Shown: positions 1-7,766, numbered from the stretch's first letter. The stretch: 64,000 bases of DNA from JAGLON01 sp041394985 (GCA_041394985.1 JAWLBI010000001.1:2914001-2978000), one strand, 5' to 3'. Numbers and translations: made by a program. The notes: generated by a model from the letters alone, not told the origin.

Positions 1-309
1 GTCGAGGGTCTTGCGATAGTGCTCCTCGAGATTCTCGATATCCACGACGGTGCGGAAGCGTGAGGCGAGCAGCTCGACTTCCTTGGCCGTGGCGATAACT
101 TTTGCCGACAGATCTTCGGCGACTTCGACGACATCGAATCCTCCGCGGAGCAGATCGCGGTATTCCGATTCATCGGCGGGATAGACGGTCATCAAAGCAT
201 GATTTTCGTAGTCAGGAGCGGGGCCTGCTGGTTGCGAAAATACGGTACCTGAAATAAGGAACAGAGAAAGAAGGATGACAGATACACCTATGCGCTTTCC
301 GAACCCCAT
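1..309 (-). CDS. Secreted protein, N-terminal part (M14 carboxypeptidase-like propeptide?)
   Basis: This is the first 103 codons of a gene that runs off the left edge. It starts at ATG (309-307) behind a GGAG-type ribosome site. Residues 1-25 form a Sec signal peptide (basic start, hydrophobic core, cleavage near VFSQ). The rest alternates in the pattern of the propeptide of secreted M14 zinc carboxypeptidases: MTVYPADESEYRDLLRGGFD, then a V-rich strand, then VVDIENLEEHYRK. The similarity is from memory of the family and no catalytic domain is visible, so the enzyme assignment is tentative. The coding start and export are well supported. The next gene on the same strand (493-735) ends in a terminator, so this gene is probably transcribed alone. 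Confidence 0.6.
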   Translation of the reverse strand, partial: MGFGKRIGVSVILLSLFLISGTVFSQPAGPAPDYENHALMTVYPADESEYRDLLRGGFDVVEVAEDLSAKVIATAKEVELLASRFRTVVDIENLEEHYRKTLD

Positions 310-436
310 AGAGATCCTCCCATGATTTGAGTGTTTCGACGCGGTGAGGCGTAAGCTGACTTATTTACTGGACGTGTATACTCATAATTCTGTTGCACGA
401 AATCTGGACTGAATCGGAAATGATTCAGATTATGGC

Positions 437-475
437 AAAAAAAAAGCCGCTTCGGATATCCGAGCGGCTTTTTAG
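437..475 (-). terminator. Rho-independent terminator
   Basis: A GC-rich stem (GCCGCTCGG paired with CCGAAGCGGC, one bulged base, ATAT loop) is followed on the minus strand by a run of nine T. It lies just past the stop of the small Cys-rich gene at 493-735. There is a shorter T-run on the other side, so it may work both ways. Confidence 0.85.
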
Positions 476-492
476 AAACTTCTCCAGTGGTC

Positions 493-735
493 TTATTTAT
501 CGACCGACGCTCCCAATTTTCTCTTGCGGTATTCCTCGATACCGGCCTGAATCCGGCTCTTAATTGCGTGCGGTGCAACACGTCCGCAGTAACCCAGCCC
601 CTGGGCATTCGGACGGCACATGCGGAAGCACCACGGCGAACGATTGCGCGTCAGCGGACATCCCAGATAGGTATAATCCTTGAATCCATTCCTGACACTG
701 ACTCGTTTCAGATGTTTCGTTGACTTCGGCTCCAT
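493..735 (-). CDS. Small cysteine-rich basic protein, unknown
   Basis: An 80-residue protein with no family I recognise. The start ATG (735-733) has GAGG eight bases upstream, and the gene ends at its own terminator, which supports it being real. Four cysteines sit at 26, 36, 40 and 50, giving a symmetric C-x9-C-x3-C-x9-C spacing in a Gly/Arg/Pro-rich centre (YLGC..., WCFRMCRP, GYCGR). A basic helix ending in EEYRKRK follows. There is no signal peptide or membrane segment. Four evenly placed cysteines suggest a bound metal (Zn or Fe-S) or two disulfides; that is inference. It stands alone between a secreted protein and a repeat block. Confidence 0.7.
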   Translation of the reverse strand: MEPKSTKHLKRVSVRNGFKDYTYLGCPLTRNRSPWCFRMCRPNAQGLGYCGRVAPHAIKSRIQAGIEEYRKRKLGASVDK

Positions 736-919
736 GTTGTAACCTCAATTCTTTTGCCTTGTTTTATCAGGAAAACCGATTGATGAGACGAATTGTTCCC
801 GATTATAGTCATTCCGGTATGCATTTATGAGATTATACGTACTTCATGGCCCCATAATGTCTATAATTTGCAAAAAACGGCTAAATATGAAGAAACCTCC
901 TGCTTTATTAGAGGCACGG

Positions 920-959
920 GTCATCGCGAGCCCTTCTTAGGGCGTCGCGATCTCAGGAT
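920..959 (+). repeat. GTCATT...AATC palindrome, family A (copy 1)
   Basis: The outer arms are ATCGCGA / TCGCGAT and the inner core is CCCTTCTTAGGG, followed by CTCAGGAT. Compared with copies at 7814 and 34038, one arm base is T to C and its partner A to G, so the stem is kept. Confidence 0.85.
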
Positions 960-969
960 GTTGTATAAG

Positions 970-1000
970 TTGTAGGGCAGATTTTTCCTAAAATCTGCCA
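970..1000 (+). repeat. GTAGG palindrome, family E (copy 1)
   Basis: The sequence TTGTAG leads into a perfect 10-bp stem (GGCAGATTTT, loop TCCT, AAAATCTGCC). It faces copy 2 head to head across 18 bp. Confidence 0.8.
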
Positions 1001-1016
1001 AATAGATAAATTTGGA

Positions 1017-1049
1017 ATGGCGGACTTTAAGAAAAGTCCACCCTACAAT
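1017..1049 (-). repeat. GTAGG palindrome, family E (copy 2)
   Basis: On the minus strand TTGTAG leads into GGTGGACTTT, loop TCTT, AAAGTCCGCC. It is the same layout as copy 1 with different arm bases that still pair (one G-U). Confidence 0.8.
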
Positions 1050-1067
1050 TCGTTCCACTGCTCCGCC

Positions 1068-1100
1068 TCCTTCCCAAGGAGGCAGTTGGGGGTGGTTGTA
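1068..1100 (+). repeat. CCTCCTT/AAGGAGG palindrome with TGGGGGTGGTTG tail
   Basis: CCTCCTTCCCAAGGAGG is followed by a G-rich tail ending GGTGGTTG. The same module with the same tail occurs at 34160-34188 as the right end of the MITE-like unit. Confidence 0.65.
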
Positions 1101-1112
1101 TAATCATCCAAT

Positions 1113-1141
1113 CGGTACCACATGGCTTTAGCCATGTGGGG
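1113..1141 (+). repeat. Palindrome with GGTACC shoulder (family H)
   Basis: A perfect 9-bp stem (CCACATGGC, loop TTTA, GCCATGTGG) preceded by GGTA. A decayed relative lies at 5697-5726. Confidence 0.65.
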
Positions 1142-1193
1142 ATTTGACTCCCCAAGGCTGAAGGGCGTGTTGATAAACCACAAAAAGGCAGCG

Positions 1194-1233
1194 GTCATCG
1201 CGAGCCCTTCTTAGGGCGTCGCGATCTCAGGAT
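1194..1233 (+). repeat. GTCATT...AATC palindrome, family A (copy 2)
   Basis: It has the same arms and core as copy 1 (ATCGCGA / TCGCGAT, CCCTTCTTAGGG). It is preceded by the module GAAGGGCGTGTTGATAAA, relatives of which also precede family A copies at 5472 and 34038. Confidence 0.85.
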
Positions 1234-1264
1234 GTTATATAGGTCTGAGAGGCTTTGATCAATA

Positions 1265-1311
1265 CCCTGAGATTGCGACGGCCAGCCTAAGAAGTCCGGC
1301 CTCGCAATGAC
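1265..1311 (-). repeat. GTCATT...AATC palindrome, family A (copy 3)
   Basis: Reverse orientation. The arms are ATTGCGA / TCGCAAT. The core is a longer GGCC-flanked version of CTTCTTAG. It lies only about 30 bp from copy 2 in inverted orientation. Together the repeats fill most of the gene-free stretch 900-1311; 736-900 and 1312-1353 hold nothing I can name. Confidence 0.8.
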
Positions 1312-1353
1312 TCGGAGATAATTAAGTTGTTGGATTAAAGACAGCTTTTCGCG

Positions 1354-1701
1354 CTAAAACAAATCTTTGTACAGGTCGGGATTGAAGCCAACAATCAGCT
1401 TATTTCCCTTCAGAATCGTCGGGGCGCGAAGGTTGCCGGTCGGGCCGATCATCAAACCAATCAGTTCAGCCTTGCTCGGCTTGTCTTTTTCGAGATTATA
1501 CTGGACGATTTTCTTGCCCTTGGCGGCATAGAAGAATTTGGCTTTTTTCAGAAGCTGTTCGGCTTCCTTGTTTTGCAGCTTTGTCTTGCGCGCGTCTTCC
1601 TCTTCCTTGACCGAGACGCTGTTCGTGTCGAGAAACTCTCGAGTCTTTTTACAGCTCGTTCAGCCGTTTCGGAAGTACATCCAATCGATTTTCTGCGCCA
1701 T
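1354..1701 (-). CDS. ArsC-family thioredoxin-fold selenoprotein (UGA = Sec at codon 14)
   Basis: A 115-residue protein if the in-frame UGA at 1662-1660 is read as selenocysteine. ATG (1701-1699) has GGGAGG four bases upstream. Residues 8-19 then read MYFRNG-U-TSC-KK, the CxxC redox motif of ArsC/YffB-type proteins with Sec in place of the first Cys (U14, C17). Frame and family character continue past the UGA: a helical KKTREFLD segment, then RAPTILKGNKLIVGF, the cis-Pro strand and hairpin typical of the family, to TAG at 1356-1354. A bacterial-type SECIS hairpin follows the UGA at the right distance. ArsC-like selenoproteins are known, so the reading is plausible. Role: probably a thiol/selenol oxidoreductase, substrate unknown. 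The selenocysteine machinery (SelA, SelB, SelC) is not in this window. A simple nonsense mutation is the alternative but fits poorly. Confidence 0.82.
1618..1655 (-). promoter_or_regulatory. Putative bacterial SECIS element
   Basis: On the minus strand, 17 nt after the UGA, an upper stem TCGAGA / TCTCGA closes a three-base GTT loop (stem 1642-1628). Around it, GCTGT (1655-1651) pairs with ACAGC (1622-1618) across an internal loop. The loop begins with G and lies about 23 nt from the UGA, inside the range known for SelB-recognised bacterial hairpins. Confidence 0.72.
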
Positions 1702-1744
1702 ACAGCCTCCCTGTTATTGAATTTTAGATTGGTGATTATTCGTG

Positions 1745-1770
1745 GGCGGCAGATGTCCACATCTGCCGCC
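1745..1770. repeat. Perfect 12-bp palindrome (family F, copy 1)
   Basis: GGCGGCAGATGT, CC loop, ACATCTGCCGCC lies between the ArsC-like gene and the end of mlaD. No T-run follows on either strand, so a terminator role is doubtful. A related copy is at 34316. Confidence 0.7.
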
Positions 1771-1785
1771 TTATTGCCATTGATT

Positions 1786-2721
1786 TTAGAATACTGAAAA
1801 CTTGAGATACCGGCCGGGATTCTGTTCGATATCCGCGACCAGGTTATTTATCCGCACGACCAGATTCCGGACTTCCTCATATAATTGCGCATCGTTGATG
1901 AGCGCACCGGCCGACCCGTCGCCGCGGTCAATTTTCGCCAGAATCGAATCGATATGTCCGCCCGAGCTGGCCAGCTTTTCATACAATTCCTTGTCGTAGA
2001 GCATCTTGCCGACGGTACCTTCGCCGGACTCTATCTGCGCGGTAATTTTGTCAGTGTTGTCCATTGTCGAGGATAATTTAGCCAGAATCTGGGCTTGTTC
2101 CTTTTGTATGCCGGCCAGGACATTCGTTGTCTGTTCCAATGCACCGACCAGATTCACATACAACATCGAATCGTTGACGATTCTGCCGGCGGTGCCTTTC
2201 CCCTCGGCGATGCGCGTCGCGATGTCTTTCATGCCGGTTAACAGTGAATCGACGGAATCGATCATTCCGGGCGCCTTGGCAGTCATGGCATCGAGACCGG
2301 TCTGCTGAAGGACGGGCAACTCGCTGCCTTCCTTGATGACCGGAAGCCCTTTGGTGCCGGGAATCACTTCAACATACTTATCGCCCAACAGGCCGATTGT
2401 TCCCAACTGGACTTTGGTATCTTCGGTCAGGAATTCCCAGACCGCATGTCTGACGGTGAAGGTAGCCTTGATGCGGCGCATCTCGTCGAGGTTGACGAAT
2501 TCGACCGACTTGACATTGCCGACCTCGATACCGCCCAGCCAGACCGGCGCGCCGTTGACAAGGCCGTTCACATTCTGGAAGTAGGCATAGAGCTGGCCCT
2601 TAGTTTCGAAGATGGACGTCCCACCGCCTCGGAAAGACGAATAGAGCATCGCCGCCAGCGCAATCGTCATGACGATGCCGACCCACAGGTTTCCGTATTT
2701 TATTTTTCCGCTGCGTTTCAT
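1786..2721 (-). CDS. mlaD: MCE/MlaD-family lipid-binding protein
   Basis: A 311-residue substrate-binding partner of an Mla-type ABC transporter that moves phospholipids between the membranes. A single membrane anchor lies at about residues 11-30. The MCE domain follows (about 35-120), with VNGLVNGAPVWLGGIEVG and the late VQLGTIGLLGDKYVEVIPG segment. The C-terminal half is mostly helical, with repeated GEGTVGKMLYDKELYEKL-like turns, as in MlaD relatives that form hexamers or longer tunnels. It lies nine bases after the stop of mlaF and is the last gene of mlaE-mlaF-mlaD. No MlaA, B or C partner is present in the window. Confidence 0.9.
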   Translation of the reverse strand: MKRSGKIKYGNLWVGIVMTIALAAMLYSSFRGGGTSIFETKGQLYAYFQNVNGLVNGAPVWLGGIEVGNVKSVEFVNLDEMRRIKATFTVRHAVWEFLTEDTKVQLGTIGLLGDKYVEVIPGTKGLPVIKEGSELPVLQQTGLDAMTAKAPGMIDSVDSLLTGMKDIATRIAEGKGTAGRIVNDSMLYVNLVGALEQTTNVLAGIQKEQAQILAKLSSTMDNTDKITAQIESGEGTVGKMLYDKELYEKLASSGGHIDSILAKIDRGDGSAGALINDAQLYEEVRNLVVRINNLVADIEQNPGRYLKFSVF

Positions 2722-2730
2722 ATGTCTACC

Positions 2731-3498
2731 CTACACAAAATCCCGTTTAACGACCTCGTTTATCGATTCGCGGAACGGTGTTAAAAATCCCTGCACTTCG
2801 GGCTGCGTACTGGTGCGCAGTTCTTCCATGTCGCCGTCGAATCGAACCAGCCCGTTTTGAATGACGACGAATTTATCCGCCAGTTTCAGCGCATCGGCAA
2901 TCTGATGCGTCACGATGATGACGGCGATATTTTCTTCCTGCCGTAATTTCATGATGAGATTCATGACGTTTTGCGTCGATTGCGGATCCAGCCCGGTGGT
3001 CGGCTCGTCGAACAGCATGATTTTCGGACGCGTCGATAATAAGGCCCGCGCAATCGCCACACGGCGGCGCATCCCGCCGGATAGTTCCTCGGGCAACTTG
3101 TCCAAGATGTCCGGGTCGAGGTCGACGAATTCCAGCATCCGCCGGGCCTCATGTTCGATCTCATCCTCCTGCATATTCGTATGCTCGAAGAGGTAATAGC
3201 CGACATTCTCGCCGATAGTCATCGAATCGAACAGCGCCCCGTCCTGAAAGACCATGCCGATGCGTTTACGAATCTGTTGTAATTTTTTCAGCTTTTGCCC
3301 GCAGATATTTTCGCCGTCGATGTAGATTTGCCCCGACCACGGGCAATCGAGTCCTAAAATCAGCCTTAAAATCGTCGATTTGCCTGAGCCGGACGGCCCG
3401 AGAAAAATACGACTCTCCCCCGGCTTGATGTGAAATGACACATCGTGGAGAACTTGCCGCTCGTCATATCCGAAGTTGACATTTTCGAATCGAATCAT
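2731..3498 (-). CDS. mlaF: Mla-type ABC transporter ATPase
   Basis: A 255-residue ATPase driving the MlaE permease. Visible motifs are Walker A GPSGSGKST (34-42), the Q-loop near 85, signature LSGGM (139-143), Walker B IMLFDEP (160-166), the D-loop TTGLD and the switch His in VTHQ (198). It resembles MlaF/Ttg2A in length and in the RRRVAIARAL stretch. Its start overlaps the mlaE stop by four bases (ATGA), a sign of translational coupling. Confidence 0.93.
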   Translation of the reverse strand: MIRFENVNFGYDERQVLHDVSFHIKPGESRIFLGPSGSGKSTILRLILGLDCPWSGQIYIDGENICGQKLKKLQQIRKRIGMVFQDGALFDSMTIGENVGYYLFEHTNMQEDEIEHEARRMLEFVDLDPDILDKLPEELSGGMRRRVAIARALLSTRPKIMLFDEPTTGLDPQSTQNVMNLIMKLRQEENIAVIIVTHQIADALKLADKFVVIQNGLVRFDGDMEELRTSTQPEVQGFLTPFRESINEVVKRDFV

Positions 3499-4277
3499 AA
3501 ATACCCCTTGAGATACGAAAAGACAACTTTAGTCAGGACGAAATTGATAATCAGAATCGATATTGACGATATCATTACCGATTCGGTTGTGGACTGGCCG
3601 ACACCCTTGGTGCCGCCTCGCGTCGTGAACCCCTTATAGCAAGAGATAAATGCGATGATCAAGGCGAATACAACCGGCTTGAGCACCCCCATGAAAACAT
3701 TTCCGAACGTGAGCCGTTCGTTCACCGCCGACAGGTACGTCGTCGATGTGATATGAGCAAGGAAGATGGCGATAATCCAACCTCCGACAATGGCGATAAC
3801 ATCACAGATTATCGTCAGCACCGGCACCATGACAACCAGCGCGAGCAGGCGCGGCGCGGCCAGTTTGCGAATCGGGTCGACGCCGAAAGCAAGCAGGGCA
3901 TCGAGCTGATTCGATGATTTCATCGATCCGATTTCGGCCGTAATTCCCGCCGCCACGCGCGCAGCGACCATCAGACCGGTGAGAATCGGGCCCAGTTCGC
4001 GGAGAATTGCCAGGGACATAATGCGTCCGAGGTAGTTTTTGGAGCCGAAATCGGCCAATTCATTGCTGAATTGCAGGGCCATGGCCTGTCCGGCGAAAAT
4101 ACCGGTCAGGACGACCAAAAACAGCGATCCGATACCGATGAGATACATTTGCTCCATCGTTTCGGAGAGATAGATAGGCCTCCCGAAGCACGAGAGAACC
4201 ATTTTGACAGAAAATCGTGTCAGCCGGTCGATTTCATAGACGAATTTGCGGCCGCCCCGGTATAGTTTTCCAATCAT
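3495..4277 (-). CDS. mlaE: MlaE-family ABC transporter permease
   Basis: A 260-residue inner-membrane permease of the phospholipid transporter and first gene of the operon. It has about five membrane segments and the MlaE hallmark region: LRELGPILTGLMVAARVAAG, then MKSSNQLDALLAFGVDP around 130-155. Length matches E. coli MlaE. The start is ATG at 4277, about 30 nt below a strong promoter. Confidence 0.93.
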   Translation of the reverse strand: MIGKLYRGGRKFVYEIDRLTRFSVKMVLSCFGRPIYLSETMEQMYLIGIGSLFLVVLTGIFAGQAMALQFSNELADFGSKNYLGRIMSLAILRELGPILTGLMVAARVAAGITAEIGSMKSSNQLDALLAFGVDPIRKLAAPRLLALVVMVPVLTIICDVIAIVGGWIIAIFLAHITSTTYLSAVNERLTFGNVFMGVLKPVVFALIIAFISCYKGFTTRGGTKGVGQSTTESVMISSISILIINFVLTKVVFSYLKGYL

Positions 4278-4307
4278 GCAGACTTTCCGCTCTAATCAAT
4301 TCGCTTA

Positions 4308-4336
4308 ATTGTATCGGTTAACGAACCCCAAGTCAA
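4308..4336 (-). promoter_or_regulatory. Sigma-70-type promoter of mlaE-F-D
   Basis: Read on the minus strand: TTGACT, 17 bp, TACAAT, ending about 30 nt above the mlaE start. Confidence 0.7.
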
Positions 4337-4414
4337 GGTATAATCTGAAATTCCGCGCCAATAGATATTGACATTTCTGCGTTATATGATAGGTTCTACA
4401 CCCTGGAGATTGAA

Positions 4415-5425
4415 ATGGCGAAAAAAGGTCACGGCATAGCATTGTTTTCCGGCGGACTCGACTCGGCCCTCGCGGTACTGCTCATCCGCCGGCAGGGCAT
4501 CGAGGTAACGGCTCTGTCATTCATGAATCATTTCGGCTGCGATATGGACGATCGCTCGTCCTGTGGCAGTAATCCCTTCCCGGTCGCCGAGCAGTTCGGG
4601 TTCACTGTCAAGCTCATGCATCTGGGCCAGAAATTCGTCAATATCGTCCGCAATCCGAAGTACGGCCACGGGAAAAACATGAATCCGTGCATCGATTGCC
4701 GCATCCTGATGCTCACCGAGGCCAAGCATTTCATGGAAATGGTCGGCGCGGATTTCGTCTTCACCGGCGAGGTCATCGGTCAGCGCCCGATGTCTCAGCA
4801 CCGCGCGCAGATGGAGATTGTCCAGCGCGACGCGGGCCTCGAGGGGCGCCTCGTGCGACCGCTGTGCGCCAAGCTGCTGCCGGAAACGGAGCCGGAGCGG
4901 TTGGGGATCATCGACCGCGAAAAGCTGGAGGCCATCAATGGCCGGTCTCGCCGGCGACAGATGGAGCTGGCGGATCAGTTCGGATTGGAAGATTATCCAA
5001 CTCCCGCAGCCGGATGTCTGCTCACGGATAAAGGCTATTCGGCGCGCCTGCGCGATTATTTCTCACACTGCGAGTTGGTCGATTTCACCGAATTGAACCT
5101 GCTGAAAATCGGGCGGCATTTCCGCGTCAATGATCGGCTGAAAGTCATCGTCGGCCGCAATGAAGCCGAGAATGACAAGATCGAGAAGTATTGCAAGACC
5201 GGCGAATGGCTGTTCGAGGCGCGCGATGCGAATTCTCCGATCACGATCATCAAGGGTGATCTCACCGATGATGCCATCAAGACGGCCGCGGAAATAACGG
5301 CTCGCTATTGTTCGGATCGCGACAAGAAGGCGGTCGAGATTACCTTCTGGAACGGCGATGATAGTGAGCGCAAGGTATCGGTCTCCCCGGCCACGGACGC
5401 GTATTTAGAGACCGTGCGGTTGTAG
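4415..5425 (+). CDS. MnmA-like PP-loop tRNA thiolation protein
   Basis: A 336-residue PP-loop ATPase that activates a nucleotide with ATP before sulfur transfer, probably making 2-thiouridine in tRNA. Residues 12-17 are the SGGLDS ATP loop. Two cysteines placed like the catalytic pair of MnmA are visible: C95 in NPCIDCRILM and C201 in AAGCLLTDK. Residues about 215-336 form a separate domain in place of the usual MnmA C-terminal barrel; it resembles the NFACT/DUF814 RNA-binding type, recalled only loosely. The start has CTGGAG upstream. The gene stands alone and diverges from mlaE. A role in 4-thiouridine or another thiolation cannot be excluded. Confidence 0.8.
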   Translation: MAKKGHGIALFSGGLDSALAVLLIRRQGIEVTALSFMNHFGCDMDDRSSCGSNPFPVAEQFGFTVKLMHLGQKFVNIVRNPKYGHGKNMNPCIDCRILMLTEAKHFMEMVGADFVFTGEVIGQRPMSQHRAQMEIVQRDAGLEGRLVRPLCAKLLPETEPERLGIIDREKLEAINGRSRRRQMELADQFGLEDYPTPAAGCLLTDKGYSARLRDYFSHCELVDFTELNLLKIGRHFRVNDRLKVIVGRNEAENDKIEKYCKTGEWLFEARDANSPITIIKGDLTDDAIKTAAEITARYCSDRDKKAVEITFWNGDDSERKVSVSPATDAYLETVRL

Positions 5426-5471
5426 CAGCAATATATCTTATCCCACGACTGAAGGGCTTATTGAAATGCCA

Positions 5472-5527
5472 GTCATTGCGAGGAGGGCGTCCGCCTAGGC
5501 GGACCAGCGACGTCGCAATCTCAGGAT
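5472..5527 (+). repeat. GTCATT...AATC palindrome, family A (copy 4)
   Basis: Arms ATTGCGA / TCGCAAT with a different inner palindrome, TCCGCCTAGGCGGA, in place of CTTCTTAG. It is preceded by GAAGGGCTTATTGAAA, a relative of the module before copies 2 and 6. Confidence 0.85.
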
Positions 5528-5566
5528 ATATCCAAAAAGCACATGCGATTGGTATCACCAAAAATC

Positions 5567-5594
5567 GTAGGGCAGGTTTGTCCTCAAACCTGCC
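5567..5594 (+). repeat. GTAGG palindrome, family E (copy 3)
   Basis: GTAG then GGCAGGTTTG, loop TCCT, CAAACCTGCC. Compared with copy 1, the arm bases differ in matched pairs. Confidence 0.8.
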
Positions 5595-5638
5595 ATCGCG
5601 TATCGCGCGATCATCTGTCGTAGCATCTACTACCAACG

Positions 5639-5693
5639 GTCATTCTGAGGAGGCCTTCTTAGGCCGACGTGAGAATCCGCTCTTGTCTCTTCG
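5639..5693 (+). repeat. GTCATT...AATC palindrome, family B (copy 1)
   Basis: Arms ATTCT / AGAAT, inner core GGCCTTCTTAGGCC, tail CCGCTCTTGTCTCTTCG. The core is the same type as in family A. The rest of 5426-5956 holds a decayed family H palindrome (5697-5726) and about 200 bp of AT-rich DNA with no clear gene. Confidence 0.8.
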
Positions 5694-5956
5694 TCCCGGT
5701 ACCCCAGTACTTAGACGTGGGAATAGATATCTTATCCCGCTTTTGCAGGAGTGGGGCACCCTTGCATACAAAATTTATTTTCGTATATTAATAATAAATA
5801 CACTTGTGTCATTACCTATTACTCGCTATATTAGTCATGTATTTGATTTGACCTGACTATCGATTTATTCATCTCGCACATAGCAAAATGCTATACAGTT
5901 TTTCATAGGTGGTCCTTTCGACTCGATAGATCTTACTACCTAATAGGAATCGTAAA

Positions 5957-7708
5957 TTGGCGAATATGAAGAAATCACATGCATCGGATAAATTGATAAA
6001 AGGGGAAATCGGTTCCTTCCATAAACGGTATTTCTCCAATATGACATCCTTATATATTGCTCTGCCAAAAATTGCATTAGTTTTACTTCTACTTCAAGGC
6101 CTTTCCATTTCTCTGATTGGCGACTTGTCAGTTCAAGGATTAACCCCGCCCCGATGGCAAATAGCCGATATCTTAGAAAAGTATATTTCACCGCAACATC
6201 AAAATGATCCTTATATTGTCCTCAATCCATACCCCAATACCGTTTATCAACTCCTCGGATTTATTAGCGATATTAAACAGCTAGTACCGTTTTTTGCGGT
6301 CATCTTTTGGGCATATTTTTCCAGAAGATATTTTAAAAAATCTATTAATATTATTCCTTTGCACCTTCTTCGCCTTGTTGTCTACGTACATTTATCAATT
6401 GCAATATTAATTCTTATGGGATTGATTTATTTCATATATTCCAATGGGAATGGCAATATTGTCGGCGAGACTCGTTTTGGATTTCTATCTGTCTGGAATT
6501 GGCTTCGCGAAGAAGCCACTCAACGCCCGAGTATATTATCCATCATAATGATATTCATTTACCGTGGCACATATATAAGTCTTATATTTATCAGTTGCTT
6601 TGCTTCATCCTTTCCCGCTATTACACTTATATTTTCCATCACGGCCACTCAATACTCACAAAATGAGTCAAAGAGAAAAAGTATTAATTCACTTCTCCCT
6701 CAGGCAATAATCAAACGATTAGGACCCGGTATTCGAGGAAGAGAAAATCAAAGATGGCTATTAGAATATTTCAAACTGTTATTTGGTTTACTTGCCTTCG
6801 TAGCATGCAGTTACGCCTTACTTTGGGAACATGGTCACTATGCCGGATCACAATTTCTTAAAGTGGCGTTGCCAATTCTGTTGATTGTCTCTGCTTTCGT
6901 TATTATCCCGTTACTATTAATATTATTGAATAAGCAGCAGGCAATTTTTGGGAATCTCGTATATTGGATATACTTTGCGGTGCTTGCAATGACGCCGTTT
7001 TTCGCCGATATTGCCTTCGAGAAATCAGCACAAGTCATATATATTGCCAAGAATCATGACAGGCAGGATGTCAGAGATCGGAAATCCTTAGAGTATGTTG
7101 GCAAAGTTTGCACATCAATTGCATCATCACATTTTGAGTCGGCTTTTGCCTTGGATGCAACTAGAGTATTCTGGGAATCGCTTAGGCTAAAAGGATTAAA
7201 ACCCATAGATTGCAATTATATATTATACATTACTTGGTCCGCAAGACTTACGAAACTTGAACATATTTGCAATGTCAATCGCGCGAGCTTTGCGCAGGGA
7301 TTGCTGGATTCTTTAATTATTTTACCTCAACGGTCATTAAAGGAAACTACCTATGCATGGGAATCCACATCGAATAAATGCGGAACAATGAGAAGACGAT
7401 GGTCATCTCGAATTTTGCGACATGCACAGATTGTTGCGTCGACAGTCGATTCGCTTTTCGATAATCAAAAGGACGCACTATTAACTCCACATCCAGTTGC
7501 AAATAAATCTACTGGAGAAACTTTATCAATTCGAGAATTTGAAGACATTATTTGGGAATACCTCAATAATGAGATTTATCCTTTTGAGGAAGGCAATTCG
7601 GAAGTTAAAGAAACAATCGCTTATACAATAAAAAAATACCTGCACAGTCTTGATATCGATAAAATCGCTCGAAGTAACTACAGGTATATTGCTGGCAACT
7701 GCGATTGA
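5957..7708 (+). CDS. AT-rich multi-span membrane protein of unknown function
   Basis: A 583-residue protein I do not recognise. About seven hydrophobic segments are visible (near 33-55, 98-120, 133-160, 192-230, 268-290, 300-325 and 330-352), followed by a soluble C-terminal half of about 220 residues containing several Cys and Trp. Codon use is strongly AT-rich compared with both neighbours, and repeat blocks enclose the gene on both sides, which suggests recent acquisition. The start could be TTG at 5957 (AGGA eight bases before) or ATG at 5966. The two lipoprotein genes downstream have normal composition and do not look linked to it. Confidence 0.75.
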   Translation: MANMKKSHASDKLIKGEIGSFHKRYFSNMTSLYIALPKIALVLLLLQGLSISLIGDLSVQGLTPPRWQIADILEKYISPQHQNDPYIVLNPYPNTVYQLLGFISDIKQLVPFFAVIFWAYFSRRYFKKSINIIPLHLLRLVVYVHLSIAILILMGLIYFIYSNGNGNIVGETRFGFLSVWNWLREEATQRPSILSIIMIFIYRGTYISLIFISCFASSFPAITLIFSITATQYSQNESKRKSINSLLPQAIIKRLGPGIRGRENQRWLLEYFKLLFGLLAFVACSYALLWEHGHYAGSQFLKVALPILLIVSAFVIIPLLLILLNKQQAIFGNLVYWIYFAVLAMTPFFADIAFEKSAQVIYIAKNHDRQDVRDRKSLEYVGKVCTSIASSHFESAFALDATRVFWESLRLKGLKPIDCNYILYITWSARLTKLEHICNVNRASFAQGLLDSLIILPQRSLKETTYAWESTSNKCGTMRRRWSSRILRHAQIVASTVDSLFDNQKDALLTPHPVANKSTGETLSIREFEDIIWEYLNNEIYPFEEGNSEVKETIAYTIKKYLHSLDIDKIARSNYRYIAGNCD

Positions 7709-7710
7709 CA

Positions 7711-7766
7711 GGTGGCCCATCCTTTTTTGGCTTTGCAAAAAAGAGTGGGTTCCCGCGATACATAAT
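7711..7766 (+). repeat. Long palindrome, family G (copy 1)
   Basis: GGTGGCCCATCC runs into a T6/A6-centred stem and out through GTGGGTTCCCGCGATACATA. It is a direct repeat of copy 2 at 7894. Confidence 0.75.

Noticed and set aside
920..1311. CRISPR array
   Set aside because: Repeats differ in type and orientation and are not regularly spaced; there are no cas genes.
1354..1701. The UGA as a plain nonsense mutation (pseudogene)
   Set aside because: It falls exactly on the first redox residue, the frame is clean on both sides, and a SECIS-like hairpin lies at the right distance.
5461..5856. 131-residue open frame over repeats
   Set aside because: It translates families A, E and B; the peptide is a by-product of the palindromes.
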